Source: Reticulitermes lucifugus (lineage: Eukaryota > Arthropoda > Insecta > Blattodea > Rhinotermitidae). From it: a stretch of 33,682 bases of DNA. The translations under genes and the position numbers were made by a program. The notes under the pieces are model-generated. The model searched no databases, was not told the origin of the DNA, and saw only the letters and a program-made list of their open reading frames with translations. The stretch is from positions 45,924 to 79,605 of the forward strand of contig JAKCWW010001161.1 in assembly GCA_026260175.1 (NCBI GenBank), read 5' to 3'. Below, in pieces: positions 30,722 through 33,682 of the stretch; position 1 is the first letter of the stretch, and each line of letters begins with the position of its first letter.

Positions 30722-31003
30722 GGGTTTTTTTAGAAGGGCCCCGCAGTAGAAGCTACGGACGCACCGCAGCCTTAAGACTTATTGTTTAACCCTATGATGA
30801 AGATGAAGAGAAAGATTATCAGTTTTATTTTCATTTTTCCGTGTAATGGAGCAACGGTGGAATGAAATTGACAGGGGAAAACCGAAGTACTCGGGGGAAA
30901 ACTTGTCCCAGTGCCACTTTGTCCACCACAAATCCCACATGGACCGACCCGGGCCTCCGCGGTGGGAGGTCGGCGAATAACCGCCTGAGCCATGGCAGGC
31001 CCA
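30722..31003 (-). repeat. tRNA-derived SINE (GGCTCAGGCGGTTA family)
   Basis: The reverse strand begins CATGGGCCTGCCATGGCTCA and GGCGGTTATTCGCCGACC (A-box region TGGCTCAGGCGG), with a degraded B-box region near CCCGGGTCGG. The body gives CATGTGGGATTTGTGGTGGA, TGGCACTGGGACAAGTTTTC, TCAATTTCATTCCACCGTTG and, at its end, GTCTTAAGGCTGCGGTGCGT then CTTCTACTGCGGGGCCCTTC. Its translation ([20 protein letters not shown] and [12 protein letters not shown]) is one I recall as a frequent repeat-derived ORF in insect assemblies. It is a third SINE family in the window, unlike the other two. Confidence 0.75.
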
Positions 31004-31009
31004 TGTTGA

Positions 31010-32085
31010 TGTTTACCTGTGGTGTGTTATGTGTGCAGACAGCATTAGTAGGCCCTCGCTTTCTGTAATCATAAATTCCGACTAATATATAATATACGTT
31101 CCGACATCATTCCGAGAACACCTGACCAATTACGAGAGAGCATAGGCTATGTCGTCAGCAAAATGATGAAACAGTTCACACAGCAAAAAAAAATCCAGCA
31201 CAATTAAAATTAATAATTAAACCTCCAGTATTAATTGCAATGCATTAAACAAAAACTCGTGGGCTTCCGCCCAAGGCAAAGTGGAATTGCGGCCATCGCT
31301 TCCCTTCCTGCCGTCACGCAAAACGTTCCGAATGTACGCTAATGTGTGGGGCCATTCAAAATAATACTCTTGTTGTTATGAAATCTATGTCAGTTCAATG
31401 AATAACAATTCCTAATGTGCGTCCGTTTATACTGAATAAACTACGGTCCGTATTGTTGATAAGAATAATATCCAGTTAATACTGACACATATTAGAGACA
31501 GGACTATTAAAATTCTAATAGGACTCTAACGTGATATAAACTGAGGATGTTCCAGATGTATAAGGTGGTTACATGTAACAGAATTCCGACAGTGAGGTAA
31601 GAAGACGCGTGTGGCACAGAGACAGAAAGGACAAAGAAAGAGAGGCTGATTGGATACTTGTAGATGGGAAAGAATAAAAAAATCCATTATACGTTAGCTG
31701 CTTTCCCAGTCATTAGATTTTTAAATTCTTTTATACACTCTCTTTTTTCCAGAAATTTAGTAAAATCATTTACATAGATTCCGGGGAATAGTGAAGTAGG
31801 CCATCAAAGTATGTATTTTTTCTAACCAGATAAACGGAGCACAAATTTCTACGGAGAAAGACATGAAGGATGTCCTCTAATATAGTCTACAATTCTAAAT
31901 TATGTATTAAAAACTCAAAAGACGATGAAAATAGTTGTCAATTGCAAACCATAAAGTAGCGAACATTAAATATGAGCCGCTCATTTGGAAAGGGTTAGAA
32001 CTACGTAGCACAACACAACAATTCCATCCTGGTAATCTTTGCTGTATGGATGTGACTTACCTATACATTACACACCCGAAATAGG
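31010..32085. other. Unassigned DNA
   Basis: No coding or repeat structure was recognised. A GC-richer patch at about 31255-31360 was noted but not assigned. Confidence 0.4.
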
Positions 32086-32094
32086 TTAGACTAT

Positions 32095-32220
32095 TCTCTG
32101 TGGGCCCCGTAACCACTACGGGCGGAGATCCTCCGGTAGCGGATGAGGGAATCCACCAGATATGGAGTCCTGGTCCGAATATATTTTAAAAAAGGACCGG
32201 TAAACTAACTGGGGTGAATA
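32095..32220 (+). repeat. Possible LINE 5'-region-like fragment
   Basis: The run GGTAGCGGATGAGG, then CCAGATATGGAG, then CGAATATATTTTAAAAAAGG resembles, in order, elements I recall from the 5' region of a common insect LINE (CCAGATATGGAGGG and CGAATATATTGAATAAGC). The match is short, from memory only, and could be coincidental. Confidence 0.25.
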
Positions 32221-32224
32221 AAGA

Positions 32225-33590
32225 ATTGGGATGCTCACCACACGATAATTATAGGGTGAGGCTTCTCTGGAAGTCTTGAAGTATCAGCTCCTCCAACAAA
32301 CAACTAGCGTGCTAGTTTGTCGAACTTCATGCTCTGCCCGTTCAAGAGAATATGTACAGAGACTGCAACATAGTCTGTTACCAAAATTAGCAATCTTACA
32401 TGATCCGAAAATACAGAAAAGTGGGAATATCAAGAAACAAATACAAAATCCAGTCTCAGAATTTCCGAACACCGGACGGCCTGGTGGCACCAAAGCATAG
32501 GATTCAAGAGGAAGAAAACAAAGTATGCGGAATATCCTGGATAGAAACAAAGTAGTAACTGCCTCCAAATAAACTGGTGAAGGATTTTTTATTCTGTTTA
32601 TTTGTACGTGTATTTCACACACTGCATAAGACAAAGAGTACGTTGAACACTTGGCACTGCATCTCCCACATGTTCAAGTACCCACTCTTATTCAAACACT
32701 GCGTTCACTGACTCTTCATCGTAACAAAACGTGACAGATTTGATGGCTCGAGGATTTAACCCCTATGCGGAGCTTAGGCTTATGCACTGTACTAACGAAA
32801 TATTGGGAGATAACAAGGTGTATTTTATCACGACTGACACACGAGATTACAAGGAGTGTTTTATCACAAATGACATACCTCTTCCAAAGACCTGACTAAT
32901 CTTTCCCGTCTATCTTGACTAGAGGCAATCTCGTAACCAATTACCGCTATACGCTTCTTTGACTTAGAGTGTCACTAAGTTAGGTTGAAATTGAACAGAA
33001 AACCTGAGGCATAAAAAACTTAATTTAGTGGGACGCAAATGAGTTAATAGAATATTACTTTCTCTAAATCGATAAGACAGCCATGCGCCCATGTGTACTC
33101 TATACTGGAAGTTCACATTTGGTTGGAAAGGGATTGTATTTGGAGTCATTTTCTTTTATGTCCAATGCTAATTCATTGGAAGACCTTTGTTCTCTCTGAT
33201 TGTTAATGCTATGCCCTATACTGCAGCAGTTTCAACAGATGTTTTCACAGGCTGTTTATTATTTAACCCTCGCTAGTTAGATCGATACGGTACGATGTTT
33301 GTTTATATCAAACAAATACACAGCGACTTTATGTTTTGTTGCAGTTCGGCTGTAATTCAGTGTGCAGTTTATTGTGTCGCCATACTGACTCCAAAATACA
33401 GAGTACTTTTAATGTCACAGATTGTTTGGGACAGGTACAGTCACGTTAGTCATGTTACTAAATGTAACTCTGGGGAATTATATCTCTCTTTCCGAAGGCG
33501 CATGTAATATATAATCGAGTCAGCTTATCTCCATGAGGTTTTGAGATCTTTCCTATCTGCCAACTACCTTCAAGAATAATCCAGAAAAAC
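32225..33590. other. Unassigned DNA
   Basis: A 116-codon minus-strand ORF (32284-32634) is hydrophobic and Cys-rich but has no domain or splice support. Other short ORFs have none either. Confidence 0.4.
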
Positions 33591-33594
33591 GATA

Positions 33595-33682
33595 GCTCTC
33601 GCCGCATCATACGAGGAACGCAGAGAAAGCGTGAAAGATGACGATCGCCCAGGCCGGCCACGCACAGCTGTTAACGATGACA
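33595..33682 (+). pseudogene. Mariner-type transposase N-terminal fragment, cut by window end
   Basis: Plus-strand translation gives YEERRESVKDDDRPGRPRTA followed by VNDD. This corresponds to the linker after the DNA-binding helix-turn-helix of mariner-family transposases (FKxGRESVxDDxRxGRPxTS). Upstream, ALAAS is a degraded helix end and no ATG with the rest of the domain is seen, so the start is lost. The catalytic part would lie beyond the window. I cannot tell whether the copy is intact downstream. Confidence 0.7.

Noticed and set aside
32284..32634. 116-codon hydrophobic minus-strand ORF
   Set aside because: No recognisable signal, domain or splice sites, and an overlapping ORF on the other strand. 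It was left unassigned.

Overview
This window is eukaryotic, AT-rich, and almost entirely intergenic or intronic repeat-derived DNA. It has no operons, Shine-Dalgarno-type starts, rRNA, convincing tRNA genes, CRISPR arrays or long intact ORFs. The mix of decayed repeats points to an insect with a large repeat-laden genome: non-LTR tails with GRPxGKRPLGRxRxRWExNIKM-type peptides, several tRNA-headed SINE families, Tc1/mariner remnants and snap-back elements. Several pieces resemble repeats I recall from cockroach and termite (Blattodea) assemblies. That placement rests on memory of repeat families, not on a search.

Layout. 1-1.3 kb: nothing recognisable. 1.3-3.25 kb: a tRNA-like SINE head, a 92-bp tandem repeat, a possible second SINE head, and two minus-strand SINEs. 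4.2-6.0 kb: two plus-strand tails of one LINE family around a weak exon candidate. 6.7-7.3 kb: a 72-bp tandem repeat beside a minus-strand remnant of a Tc1/mariner transposase. 9.3-11.3 kb: a piece like a LINE 5' region, a hammerhead-like repeat motif, a GT microsatellite and two SINEs. 12.1-13.0 kb: two LINE fragments in opposite orientation. 14.4-14.7 kb: a 253-bp fold-back element. 15.5-15.7 kb: a 54-bp tandem repeat. 16.7-17.0 kb: another LINE tail. 18.4 kb: the best-preserved copy of the hammerhead-like motif. 19.6-19.8 kb: a second strong fold-back element. 21.1-23.05 kb: a LINE tail between microsatellites, a long dispersed repeat and a SINE piece ending in TACA repeats. 23.7-24.75 kb: a SINE and the best-preserved LINE fragment. 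25.2-25.5 kb: a short TIR element with TA duplications. 27.5-28.1 kb: a 567-bp TIR element holding the decayed C-terminus of a Tc1/mariner-type transposase. 29.0-29.35 kb: a composite SINE. 29.67-29.82 kb: the one candidate for a host exon. 30.7-31.0 kb: another SINE. 32.1 kb: a weak LINE-like piece. 33.6 kb to the end: the start of a mariner-type transposase remnant cut by the window edge.

The DNA reads as a palimpsest of mobile elements rather than genes that work together. The points most worth checking are the recurrent CTGANGA...CGAAACG motif (four copies, all the same orientation), the two fold-back elements, the 567-bp TIR element, and the possible Cys-containing exon near 29.7 kb.
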